DNA of 64,000 bases from Oryzias latipes (Eukaryota > Chordata > Actinopteri > Beloniformes > Adrianichthyidae). The stretch lies in NCBI RefSeq assembly GCF_002234675.1, contig NC_019876.2, positions 22,495,161-22,559,160 of the forward strand, written 5' to 3'. The position numbers and the translations under genes are program-made. Positions 10,682 through 21,283 of this stretch are shown here, in pieces (position 1 is the first letter of the stretch; every line of letters starts with the position of its first letter). The notes under the pieces are model-generated. The model did not search any database. It saw nothing but the letters and a program-made list of their open reading frames with translations, and was not told where the DNA came from.

Positions 10682-11210
10682 TGTCACGGTGCCTCTGTCA
10701 GCCTAACTCGCCCCTCCTCCCTGCTCTGCTGATTGGAACCAGCTGCCCTTCATCACCTCGTCACCTGCAGACCTTCATAAGGAGATCCACTCCAGCATTC
10801 TACGCCAGTCCGTTACACTCTCCGGTGCTTATGCCTGGCCTCAAGCTAAGTCACGGCTTTCCTAGTCAAAGCTTCGTACTTACCTCCTCTTGTCATATGC
10901 CTTCAGGTCCTCTCCTCCACGGGTGCCGCTGGTTCCTCCACGCCTCTCGCTGCTCAGGCCACGCAGTTCTCTTCGCTGTTTTCTGGATCGCTAGCTGCAG
11001 TGTCCTCCCTCGCTCCTTGGCAGCTCGGTGTATTCCCAAGACGCTCATCCGGACTCCCACCGAATCTACGTCTTATTCTCACCTGCAATCAGCCACGGAA
11101 CATCAGCTCTTGGACTCTATTCTTATTATTAAATTATCAACTTTATTATCAGTCTGAGTCTTCTTCCGGGTTTCAGCAACTGGGTCTGCCTAGTAATCGA
11201 CGTCATGACA
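10682..11210 (+). mobile_element. Solo LTR of a gypsy chromovirus
   Basis: Begins TGTCACGGTGCCTCTG and ends GACGTCATGACA, related to the LTRs of chromovirus 1. The flanks are CAAAC (10677-10681) and CAAAT (11211-11215), a 5-bp target duplication with one change. It contains the same CATAAGG box and a GCCAGTCCGTT start block. A frame of about 108 codons opens at ATG 10831 and ends at 11157. Confidence 0.88.
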
Positions 11211-12609
11211 CAAATTGATGTTTCAAGTGATTTTATTTTGAAACAAATAAAATTAGAAAAAGAAAAAAAAACACAAAAGTAAAAAATAAAAATTCTAAAG
11301 TAAAAATTATTAAAGTACATCCTGTTAAATTTGAGAAAAAATGAATTAAGGTAAGTAAATAAAAAATTAAGAGAAGGAAAAAGGGAAGTGCACGGCGGTA
11401 GTTGGCGCGGTGTCAAAGTCCCAGCTGTGTGCACCAGAGCCGGAGCTTTTTGGATGAGGTGCAATCGTGAAGCGTGGAGATTCTGTTGGAATGAACACGC
11501 ACAGACGGGGTTTCCAATTCAAGCCAAATATTTATTCCCCTTACAATATTTCTTTTACAGATATCCAGGCTCAATCAATTTCCCTGAATGCCTTTTATTT
11601 AAACAGGGCTCACAACAGAAACACAAAGAAAAGAGCACTGTTTCTCTCCCTGCCCAGGGATTTATACAATTTATGGATGATTATGTAAATGCAGAGAGGA
11701 GGGTGCAGAATCCGCCTGGTCAGTGGTCTCCACCGCTCCCAAGGCCATTAGCTGTCACGTAACCATCTGCACAGAGAGAATCCAGAACACAAACTACAAA
11801 GAGCCTTACCCCCAAACCATGAGTGCCTGGCACCCACCTCCTCAACCTGACCTCCCATTTGTCTGCTCCTCTAAACTGCAGTGGGGGCCTCTCACATGTA
11901 TGGCATCTACGACCTGCTGAAAATGATTCTGAACCAGTTCTATGGGTTATATATTGTTTAAGTTGTATGTGTTATATATTCTTCAATCGGAAACATTGAG
12001 ATCCATCTCAACAATCATGTTTGAAAATCTAGTTAAAAAGCATCAAAACCACGGAGGCAGCTGGTAAGATTCGATCATGGCGCAGAGCATAATTATAGTG
12101 ATCCACTGTGCGCTTAAACGCCGGCTGCGCGCTTCTGCGTAATGTGCCACGTTAGCGCAAATGTTTGTTTAGTCTTCTATTGAATGTAATTTACTAGAGC
12201 ACTACTATTTAAGAAATATATTTATTTATTGGTGTATTTTCAATGAATTCTTGTAGTTATGAAGTTAACTTTTAATGAATTAATTTTGTAAGTTGAGTTA
12301 ATTATGGAGCCATGAATTTAATTGTTGATTAATATTATTTATTTATTGTTGTATTTATTGTGGTAAATTGATAAAATATTATGTCTTGTATAGGTTTTAC
12401 ATAACCAGCACCTTGCCATCACTATTTAAACCTCTCAAGAAATTGAATAAACAGAACAATACAGAGAATTGTGTCTGGATGGTGTGTGAATTCCTGCTTG
12501 GAAAACTCCGTGGATGCTTTCCTCTTTCAAGTGGGGCATAATTACTTGACAATGAGGGGTTGAGTGATTCATAAATAGCACTACCTAGTTGTGTAATACA
12601 CAGTCCACC
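11211..12609. other. Unassigned repeat-like DNA, no gene
   Basis: AT-rich to about 11380. Then comes a more GC-rich block (11380-11930) beginning near TGTTGGAATGAACACGC that could be part of an LTR or other element, but no partner copy exists in the window. AT-rich DNA follows, with an AATAAA near 12446. I see no reliable coding frame. Confidence 0.4.
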
Positions 12610-12645
12610 ACTGAGATAGATAGAGATAGATAGAGAGATAGATAA
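12610..12645. repeat. (GATA)n-type microsatellite
   Basis: Imperfect AGATAG/AGATAGAT repeats. The following block (GGGAAGTGAGATGTCTTAGAAAGC) recurs at about 36340-36370 beside the (TA)n tract. Confidence 0.8.
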
Positions 12646-12764
12646 AAACTGGGAAGTGAGATGTCTTAGAAAGCTTAAAGTTGGGGTTAAAGCGGCTTCT
12701 CTGCTAAGTTAGTTTTTTTTTATCAAATGCATATCCACATGAATCAAACAGGAAGAAAAAAGAT

Positions 12765-12880
12765 GAAAATAAAAAAAATAAAGTTTGTTTTGTTGAGGGC
12801 AGCAAACTTTCCACTCTCACCGGTAGCCATGTTATCGCTTGCTGTTTCGTGGGTGCTATGATGTTGCAAACACAAAAGCA
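12765..12880 (-). pseudogene. Fragment of hAT transposase N-terminus
   Basis: The reverse complement matches the hAT element at 22490-22580 (GCAAGCGATAACATGGCTACCGG ... GAGAGTGG...AAGTTTG), including its presumed start region. Short and broken. Confidence 0.6.
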
Positions 12881-13990
12881 AAGAAACTGAAACTAATACT
12901 CACAAAGGGGATTACTATGTGTTTTTGTAATTGAATGAGAATAGGGAACTTTGAGCAGCACCAACAAAAAAACCTTCACAAAAACTATTAACATATAAAC
13001 AACTAAAAAAAATGATCATTTTCTTCTTTATTGGTCTCACAAAAAGAGCAATTATTTTCTTGAAAACCAAAACGTTCGTGTAACATTTCCTTGCAGTGGT
13101 GAACAGCATTAATGATTGATGATATTTGACAAACTGTCATCTTAACTTGCATACTTTTATTCTTTTGCGTAATACTGTGACATTGAATTGCTTTTGGAAG
13201 ATGTGGGAAACAGTTTTCTAACAGACAAAGATCGTTTGAAAGTTTTGAATTAACCGATTGACCATCAAGTAACAGAGATGGAAGTTGAACTTGAATATTA
13301 TGTACAAGGCTGGAGGACATTCAAATCAAAGGCTGAGGGACTGCTTTTATCACATTGTTATATTGTTTTCTATCATTTATTTTAAACACACTAGAAAGTT
13401 TCAAACTAGATAGAATAGAATAGAATGCCTTTATTGTGACTGTGCACATGTACAATTTACATCATACGCGTATACAATGAAATGAAAAAAAGCCACTCAC
13501 TATTCAGTGCTAAAATGCATAAGAAAATAATTTCACAGAAATAATAGAATAATAAAATTATTTCACAAAAATGAAGAATACAATAATGTTTCCATTATCG
13601 TTCATAATGTGTAAAAACGACCAAATGCCATTATCAATGCAGTTTTTGTAAAATATTGATTTGCTCCTTCAAAAAATATACCAACAGTTCCATATGGGAG
13701 TGTTGTGTGTGCTACAGTTATGTTTGAATATGAGTTTCTAGTACAGTAACACCCGCTAATGATGAACTTTTGTCCATCCATTTTTTATGCCTTTCTCCAG
13801 GCAGCTGTTTGGTTCTCCAGTTGAAACCTCCAGAGAGCCTGTTTTCTTGGTTTCTAAGAAGTTGTGAAACAGTCCTGGCAGCAACATGAAAACACTCCTG
13901 GAATCCTGACAAAAGCTGTGTCTGATCAGTTGCTCCACGCCCACAGTCAGCTGCTCATTTGACTCGCAGCTTCCTCCTTTGAATGAAGGA
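12881..13990. other. AT-rich intergenic DNA with a fish repeat at 13410-13500
   Basis: A (TAGAA)n run leads into GCCTTTATTGTGACTGTGCAC and ATACAATGAAAT, a common fish interspersed repeat. No gene recognised. Confidence 0.4.
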
Positions 13991-14004
13991 GGTGACTGAC
14001 TGAG

Positions 14005-14094
14005 GTTTTTAGGAAAAATGAAACTCTGTGCGGGGAGGAAGTTAGAAAGGACACTAACCCCACAGCGAACAGGACACACAGCCAACTGACAAGA
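14005..14094 (+). promoter_or_regulatory. Possible interferon-type promoter element with non-coding first exon
   Basis: GGAAAAATGAAACT near 14012-14025 differs by one base from an ISRE. About 70 bp later CAAGAG|GTAAAT (donor at 14095) looks like the end of a short exon. If real, it could be the 5' UTR exon of gene A, whose coding ATG at 27176 follows an acceptor. The link over 13 kb is speculative. Confidence 0.25.
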
Positions 14095-14564
14095 GGTAAA
14101 TATTTACTCTACATGCAGGTTTTTTAGATGAAAGCTCAACACAGCTTTCAGACGTTGGTAATTATTCAAACTGCAGTTTGGGGATTGTTCAGTCTGTCAC
14201 GGGTGATAGATAAAGATCATGTCTTCCTGGTGTTGAGGTCAAAATCAGGCTGTAATTCAGTTGGTAACATGTTGGTGTTAAAAAAGTGTGCAGGTAAAAT
14301 CTGAAAATGCAAGACTTTGATCTTTCAAGATTTTTTTTTAGACAAAAGATGTATTTCTATGTAAATCCTGTGCAAATCTAAAAAAAATTAAATAAAAAAA
14401 AAACTAATTAAAAATGTCTATTAAATTGTAAAACTGTGGCAAAAGTTCTAATTTGTCAGTCTAAACAGTAAGCAATATTATTTTTCATGATAACACAGCT
14501 ATAGTTCCGACATTTTGGTGTGTATGTAAGGCATGTAAGCTACTTTTGAGACGACTATGTCTTG

Positions 14565-14570
<6 letters not shown>

Positions 14571-14617
<47 letters not shown>
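14571..14617. repeat. (CT)n microsatellite
   Basis: Uninterrupted CT repeat followed by ATAT, then the 3' end of the RTE LINE (minus strand). A second CT tract followed by ATAT lies at the other end of the LINE (17759-17780). Confidence 0.95.
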
Positions 14618-14622
<5 letters not shown>

Positions 14623-17600
14623 CTTCTTCTTTCTCTTTCGGCTTTTCCCATCAGGGGTCGCCACAGCGAATCATCCTCTTCCACCTCACTCTATCATGAA
14701 CATCTTCTACCCTAACGTTAGCCAACTTCATGTCCTCTGTTAAGACATCCATGTATCTCCTCTTTGGCCGTCCTCTTGCCCTCCTGCCAGGCAGCTCCAT
14801 CTCCAACATCCTTCTACCAATATATCCACTATCCCTCCTCTGAACATGTCCAAACCATCTCAGTCTGGCTTCTCTGACTTTGTCGCTAACACAGGCAACA
14901 TGAGCCGTCCCTCTGATGTACTCGTTCCTTATCCTGTCTAACCTGGTCACTCCTAAGGAGAACCTCAACATCTTCATCTCCGCTACCTCCATCTCAGCCT
15001 CTTGTCTCTGTCTCACTGCTACCGTCTCTAACCCATAGAGCAGAGCTGGTCTCACCACTGTCTTGTACACCTTTCCTTTGAGTCTTGCTGGCACTCTTCT
15101 GTCACACAACACTCCTGACACTTTCCTCCAACCGCTCCAACCTGCCTGCACTCGCCTCTTCACCTCTTTTCCACAATCCCCATCACACTGAACTGTTGAC
15201 CCCAAGTACTTAAACTCCTGCACCTTCTTCACCTCAGTCCCCTGTAACCTAACGCTTCTACCTTGATCCCTCTCGTTCAGACACATGTATTCTGTCTTAC
15301 TACGACTGACCTTCATGCCTCTTCTTTCCAGAGCAAACCTCCACCTCTCTAGCTGTTCCTCCACCTGCTCTCTACTCTCACTGCAAATTACGATGTCATC
15401 CGCAAACATCATTGTCCAGGGAGATTCCTGTCTTACCTCGTCTGTCAGCCTGTCCATCAGCATAGCAAACAAAAAGGACTCAAAGCTGATCCTTGGTGTA
15501 GTCCCATCTCCACCTTGAACTCCTCTGTCTGACCTACAGCACATCTCACCACCGTCATACTTCTCTCATACATGTCCTGAACTACTCTGACATACTTCTC
15601 TGCCACTCCAGACGACCTCATACAGTACCACAGCTCCTCCCTCGGCACCCTGTCATACGCCTTCTCTAAATCTACGAACACACAATGCAGCTCCTTCTGA
15701 CCTTCTCTGTACTTTTCCATCAACATTCTCAAAGCAAAAATGGCATCAGTGGTGCTCTTACGGGGCATGAAACCATACTGCTGCTCACAGATCTCCACCT
15801 TCTTCCTAAGCCTGGCTTCCACTACTCTTTCCCACAGCTTCATTGTGTGGCTCATCAACTTTATTCCTCTATAGTTGCTGCAGTTTTGCGTGTCACCCTT
15901 GTTCTTAAAGATCGGGACCAGAACGCTTCTCCTCCATTCCTCAGGCATCTTCTCACTCTCTAAAATCCTATTGAACAACCTTGTTAGAAATTCCACTGCT
16001 GTCTCTCCTAGGCACTTCCATACCTCCACAGGTACGTCATCAGGACCAACGGCCTTTCCGCTCTTCATCCTTTTCAGAGCCTTCCTAACCTCATCCTTTC
16101 CAATCTCTGCTACTTCCTGCTCCACAACAACCACATCTTCCTCCCTTCTTTCCCTGTCATTTTCCTCGTTCATCAGCTCCTCAAAATACTCCTTCCATCT
16201 TTTCTGTACACTCTCCTGGGTTGTTAGCACCTTTCCATCTCTGTCCTTAATCACCCTTATCTGTTGCACGTCCTTCCCATCTCTGTCTCTCTGTCTGGCT
16301 AGCCTGTACAAGTCCTTCTCTCCTTCCTTTGTGTCTAACCTGTCATAAAGCTCATCGTAAGCTTTCTGTTTGGCCTTTGCCACCTCTCTCTTCACTCTAC
16401 GCTGCGCTTCCTTGTACTCCTGTCTACCTTCCTCAGTCCTTTTTACATCCCACTTCCTTTTAGCCAACCTCTTCCTCTGGACGCAGTCCTGTATTTCCTC
16501 ATTCCACCACCAAGTCTCTTTACCGTCTTTCCTCTTTCCAGATGACACACCTAGCACCTTCCTACCTGTTTCCCTGATAATCTCTGCTGTAGTTTCCCAG
16601 TCCTCTGGAAGCTCATCCTGACCACCCAGGACCTGCCTCAACTTCTGCCTAAATTCCTCACAAGTTTCTTCATTCTGTAGCTTCCACCACTTGGTCTTCT
16701 TTTCTGTTTTCCCTCTCTTCTTCTTCCTGACCTCCAGAGTCATCTTACACACCACCATGCGGTGCTGTCTGGCTACACTCTCTCCTACCACCACTTTGCA
16801 GTCATTAACCTCTCTCAAATGACCTCGTCTACATAGGATGTAGTCCACCTGAGTACTCCTACCTCCACTTCTGTATGTCACTCTATGTTTCTCTCTCTTC
16901 TGGAAGTAAGTGTTGACTACAGCCATTTCCATCCTCTTCGCAAAGTCCACCACCATCTGTCCCTCCAGATTCCTTTCCTTCACACCAAACCTGCCCATCA
17001 CCTCCTCATCACCTCTGTTGCCCTCACCAACATGCCCATTAAAGTCTGCTCCAATAACAACTCTCTCTCCTCTGGGGATACTCTCTATGACCTCATCCAA
17101 CTCACTCCAGAATCTCTCCTTCACTTCTAACTCACAGCCAACCTGTGGCGCATACCCACTGACTACATTCACCATCACCCCTTCAATTTCTAACTTTAGG
17201 CTCATCATCCTGTCTGAGACTCTTTTCACCTCTAGAACACTGTTTACAAACTCCCCCTTCAGGATCACTCCTACCCCGTTTCTCTTCCTATCAACACCAT
17301 GATAGAACAGTTTGTATCCTCCTCCAATACTACGTGCCTTGCTGCCCTTCCACCTTGTCTCCTGCACACACAGTACATCTACCTTCCTTCTCTCCATCAT
17401 GTCTGCCAGCTCTCTGCCTTTCCCTGTCATTGTGCCAACGTTAAGAGTCCCTATTCTCAAACCTATGTTCCTGCCTTTTCCCTTCTCTCTCTGGCCACGG
17501 ACCCTTCTGCCTCCCCTCTTTCTTCGACCAACAGTAGTCAAATTTCCACCGACACCCTGTAGGTTAACAGCATCGGTGGCGGTCGTTGTTAACCCGGGCC

Positions 17601-17755
17601 TCGACCGATCCGGTATGTCTAAATCTTTCTCGTGGATGATTCGCATGGTTATTTTGGCAATTTTTACGCCGGATGCCCTTCCTGACGCAACCCTCTCTAT
17701 TTATCCGGGCTTGGGACCGGCACAGAAGTTACTGGCTTGCAACCCCTGTGGCTAG
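14618..17755 (-). mobile_element. Near full-length RTE-clade (BovB-like) LINE
   Basis: The minus-strand element starts at about 17755, with a 5' UTR that includes GGTTGCGTCAGGAAGGGC. It encodes an endonuclease/reverse transcriptase and ends at about 14618 with CGACCCCTGATGGG and an AAGAAGAAGATAT tail. RTE elements have one ORF with an APE-type endonuclease and RT, as here. CT tracts and ATAT on both sides suggest insertion into a CT/AT compound microsatellite with a target duplication. Only one frame break is visible. Confidence 0.9.
14651..17646 (-). pseudogene. RTE LINE endonuclease-reverse transcriptase with one frameshift
   Basis: ATG at 17646 (MRIIHEK). The APE endonuclease shows LRIGTLNVGTMTG, CVQETRWKG (catalytic E), VIGADFNGHVG (D, N) and QVDYILCRR. 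The reverse transcriptase shows NYRGIKLMS, CVFVDLEKAYDRVP, GLHQGSALSPF and, after the break, FADDIVICS (catalytic FADD). The first frame ends at 15457 shortly after SALSPF, and the second frame resumes at once and runs to 14651. Near 15471-15475 an A5 run (T5 in the coding sense) looks one base short, so a single 1-nt deletion explains the break. The C-terminus contains RWFGHVQRRDS, typical of fish RTE. The product would nick DNA and copy the LINE RNA. Confidence 0.9.
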
Positions 17756-17756
17756 A

Positions 17757-17757
<1 letters not shown>

Positions 17758-17816
<59 letters not shown>
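17758..17816. repeat. (CT)n-(AT)n compound microsatellite
   Basis: About 10 CT units followed by about 18 AT units, lying between the 5' end of the RTE LINE and the tRNA-like head of the next LINE. Confidence 0.95.
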
Positions 17817-17820
<4 letters not shown>

Positions 17821-17825
17821 CTGGG

Positions 17826-17879
17826 TAGCTCGGTTGGTAAGGTGCAGGACTGTCATGCAGGAAACCCGGGTTCGATTCC
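17826..17879 (+). promoter_or_regulatory. tRNA-like type 2 Pol III promoter (A and B boxes)
   Basis: A box 17826-17837 and B box 17869-17879, spaced as in a tRNA gene. The anticodon-stem region does not fold well, so this is not a functional tRNA gene but a tRNA-derived promoter or relic. Confidence 0.65.
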
Positions 17880-18065
17880 CAGAACAATTAATGGAACGGA
17901 ACGAACAATTAATGGTAATGGAAATAATGGCAATGAAATGGGGCTATTACCATGGAAATGGGGCAATTACCATAACAATGACGGGCAATTAACATCACCC
18001 AGTGAGGGTCCTTGGGCAAGAGCCTTAACGCTAATTCCTACCTCACAACATGAGAGACAATTAAC

Positions 18066-21000
18066 CACATGTCATGCCGGCTCAGACGTCGCCCGGCCAA
18101 ACAAGCTCTGCGTCAGGTGCTGAGGGACCAGAGCACCCTGATGGAAAGTGGGCTTCTGGAACAAGATGGAAATGGACTAGAGGTTCTGTTAGAATGCTAC
18201 TACTCAAGTAATTCCACCCAGAGGGGTTGCATTCCACATGCAGAGAATGTGGAATGGATGCTTCGAAACCCACAATCAAGGCTAACTGCCAAACAACTGG
18301 TAGCCCAGTGCTCTAACATACACAAACGGCAACTCCTATCACAACTTGAGATTGAAACGATACAATACAATGCCACGGGAGAGAGTCAAAGAGGAGGTTA
18401 TACCACACTCCCACCCTGAGATTGGGTACACAGCCCCAACAACCACAATTACGCTGAGCAAGGCAGCAACTGACCTAAAAGGCAAGATCATGTTTACAAT
18501 GAACACTAGGCAACCCCGACACCAGCTACAACGGTTAAGTGATGTACCGCCTGAAAGTCTACTGGAAACTGTGAATGAAGCATTGAGGGCAATTCCTACT
18601 ACAATCATCACAGAAACCAATGAACTGGTTTACACTTCAGCAGCAGTGATCTTTGAGATGCTTGGCTACAAGAGCAACCATGGAAGAAAACAGTACCCAC
18701 AATGGAAGCAACGGTTAGAGGCCAAAATCAAGGCAACTCGGAAGGATGTGAGTAAGCTGACAGAGGCTCAAAGAGACCAAATGAGAAAGCAAGTACCTAA
18801 GAGATACAGCCAGATGCCCATACCTGAAGCACTGGAAACTGCCAAACAAAGGCTTCTAGCCTTGAGCAGCCGCCTAAAGAGGTACACAAGAGACAATGAA
18901 GCCAGACGAATAAACAGGCTCTTCGCAACTCAACCTGCAAAACTGTACGCTCAGTGGCAGGGTCAAAACAGCCGAGCAGACCCACCAAGGCTAGAAACTG
19001 AACAGTACTGGAAAAGTATATGGGAGAAAGAGACAGCACATAACAGCAATGCCCATTGGCTGGTCTCTGAGAAAAGAACATAGCAACCTCCATGATCAGA
19101 ATCCAGTAACCATCACAGTGGCAGACATCCAAGAAAGAGTCTCAGGTAGGAAGAACTGGACAGCACCGGGCCCTGACATGATACATGCCTACTGGCCAAA
19201 GAAACTCACCGCACTACATGAGCTCCTGGCAGCACAAATGAACCAGCTGCTAAGAGATGGGACTCACCCCGAATGGCTAACGGAAGGGCGAACGATCCTG
19301 ATCCAGAAGGATCCTTCAAAGGGTGCAGTCCCATCCAACTACCGGCCAATAACCTGTCTCTCCACAACATGGAAGCTCATGTCAGGCATCATTGCAACCA
19401 AGATAAATAGGTACATGGATCAATTCATGAATAACACACAGAAGGTAGAGACTCCAGAGGAGCCAAACACCAACTCCTGGTCGACAGAACAGTCGCTCAA
19501 GACTGTAAGTCACGACACACCAACCTGTGCACAGCCTGGATTGATTCCAAGAGGGCCTGTGACTCAATGCCACACACATGGATCACTGAATGCTTGGAGC
19601 TGTACAACATCAACAGGACTCTAAGAGCTTTCATAGGAAACTCAATGAAGCTGTGGAAAACCACCCTTGAAGCCAATGGGAAGTCACTTGCACAAGTTTC
19701 CATCAAATGTGGGATCTACCAAGGTGATGCTCTGTCCCCACTGCTGTTCTGCATAGGTCTAAACCCCCTCAGCCAAATAATCAACAAGACTGGCTATGGA
19801 TACTGACTCAGAAATGGGGCCAACTTCAGTCACCTACAGGGATGACATCAAGCTATATGCCAAGAGAGAACGTTACATTGACTCCCTGATCCACACCACC
19901 AGGATCTACAGTACTTACATTGGGATGTCATTCGGGCTCGAGAAATGCAGCCGGATGGTGACTAAGAGAGGCAAGGTAATCCACACAGGAGAGGTCTCAC
20001 TCCCAGAAGGAACAATAGCAGACATTGAGGACAGTTACAAGTACCTTGGAATTCCGCAGGCAAATGGCAACCTGGAGCAGGCAACACAGAAAGCTGCAAC
20101 AGCTAAATACCTCAAACGAGTAAGGCATGTCCTGAGAAGCCAGCTCAATGGCAAGAAACAAGACCTGGACAATAAACAGCTACGCACTGCCAGTTATCAG
20201 ATATCCTGCAGGAATAATAAGATGGCCAAAGGAAGAGATACAGAGCACGGATGTTTAGACATGAAAGCTCCTCACCATGCATGGATGGTTCCATCCCAAA
20301 TCCAGCATCCTGAAACTGTATGCTAGCCGCAAGGAAGGAGGCCGAGGACTAGTGAGCGTGGAAGCCACTATCCTGGATGAAACATCCAAGATGTATGAAT
20401 ACATCAAGCTCAATGCCCCAACTGACGGGATGCTCAGTGAATGTTTCAGGCTATGGCGAGCAGAGGCTACAGTGCTGGAGGACATATCCTTATGGGAGGA
20501 CAAACCTCTGCATGGGATGTACCAACGGACCATAACTGAAGTGGCTGATATCAAGAAGTCCTACCAATGGCTAGAAAGGGCTGGACTACATGTCAGCACT
20601 GAAGCACTCATCCTGGCAGCTCAGGAACAAGCCCTGAGCACCAGAACCATAGAGGCTCAGATCTACCACACCAGACAAGACCCAAGGTGTAGGCTGTGCA
20701 AAGAGGTGCCTGAAACAATCCAGCACATAACTTCAGGGTGTAAGATGCTGGCAGGGAAAGCATACATGGAGCGCCACAATCAAGTGGCTGGAATAATATA
20801 CAGGAACATGTGTGCAGAATATGGACTGGAAACCCCAAGGTCAAAATAGGTAGAGAATGAGAGGGCAAAGATCCTGTGGGACTTCCAGATCCAGACTGAT
20901 AGAATGCTAATGGCGAACAACCAGACATTGTAGTGGTGGATAAAGAACAGAGGAAAGCCGTCGTGGTGGATGCGGCATTGCCATGCGATGGGAACATCAG

Positions 21001-21274
21001 GAAGAAGGAACATAACAAACTGAAAAAATCCCAGGGACTCAGAGAAGAACGAACGAAAGTAAAGGTGACAGTGGTGCCCGTGGTAATTAGAGCATTCAGG
21101 GCAGAAACCCCCAAGCTGGAGGAGTGGCTGCAACAGATACCTGGAAAGACCTCAGACTTCTCAGTCCAGAAAAGCGCAGTGCTAGGAACAGCTAAGATAC
21201 TGCAGGACCCTCAAGCTCCCAGGCCTCTGGTAGAGGACCCAAGCTTGGGTGAGAAACCACCTGCGGAAGGGTGA
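18066..21274 (+). pseudogene. R2-like LINE polyprotein, multiply frameshifted
   Basis: Coding pieces in order: 18069-18419 (N-terminal RRPAKQALRQVLRDQSTLMESG), 18346-19083, 19049-19624 (fingers of RT: SNYRPITCLST), 19567-19806 (IYQGDALSPLLFCIGLN), 19796-20326 (RT active site), 20277-20849 (CRLCKEVPETIQHI with a C-C-H-like knuckle) and about 20920-21274 (restriction-like endonuclease region, VVVVDAALPCDGNIRKKEH). At least five frame changes interrupt it. The catalytic motif reads YRDD where a hydrophobic residue normally precedes DD, a further sign of decay. There is no APE endonuclease domain at the N-terminus. The element is dead but well enough kept to identify. Confidence 0.8.
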
Positions 21275-21283
21275 GAGGGGCAT

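Larger units (their letters stand above)
17818..21283 (+). mobile_element. R2-like (restriction-like endonuclease) LINE with tRNA-like 5' head
   Basis: The element begins with a tRNA-like head: A box TAGCTCGGTTGG at 17826-17837 and a perfect B box GGTTCGATTCC at 17869-17879. An AATGG-rich spacer follows, then a long broken coding region with central reverse transcriptase and a C-terminal PD-(D/E)xK-like domain. It ends at about 21283 against a Tc1 element. A second copy of its 5' part, including the tRNA-like region, is at 8285-8665, so the head belongs to the element or its usual target. The clade is inferred from the C-terminal domain and the lack of an APE endonuclease. Confidence 0.8.

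Noticed and set aside
15685..17755. Plus-strand frames across the RTE LINE (Ser/Leu-rich)
   Set aside because: Antisense shadows of the LINE ORF, which carries all catalytic motifs on the minus strand.
17826..17885. Functional tRNA gene
   Set aside because: A and B boxes are good, but the anticodon stem and acceptor stem do not fold properly and the sequence is joined to a LINE, with a second decayed copy elsewhere.
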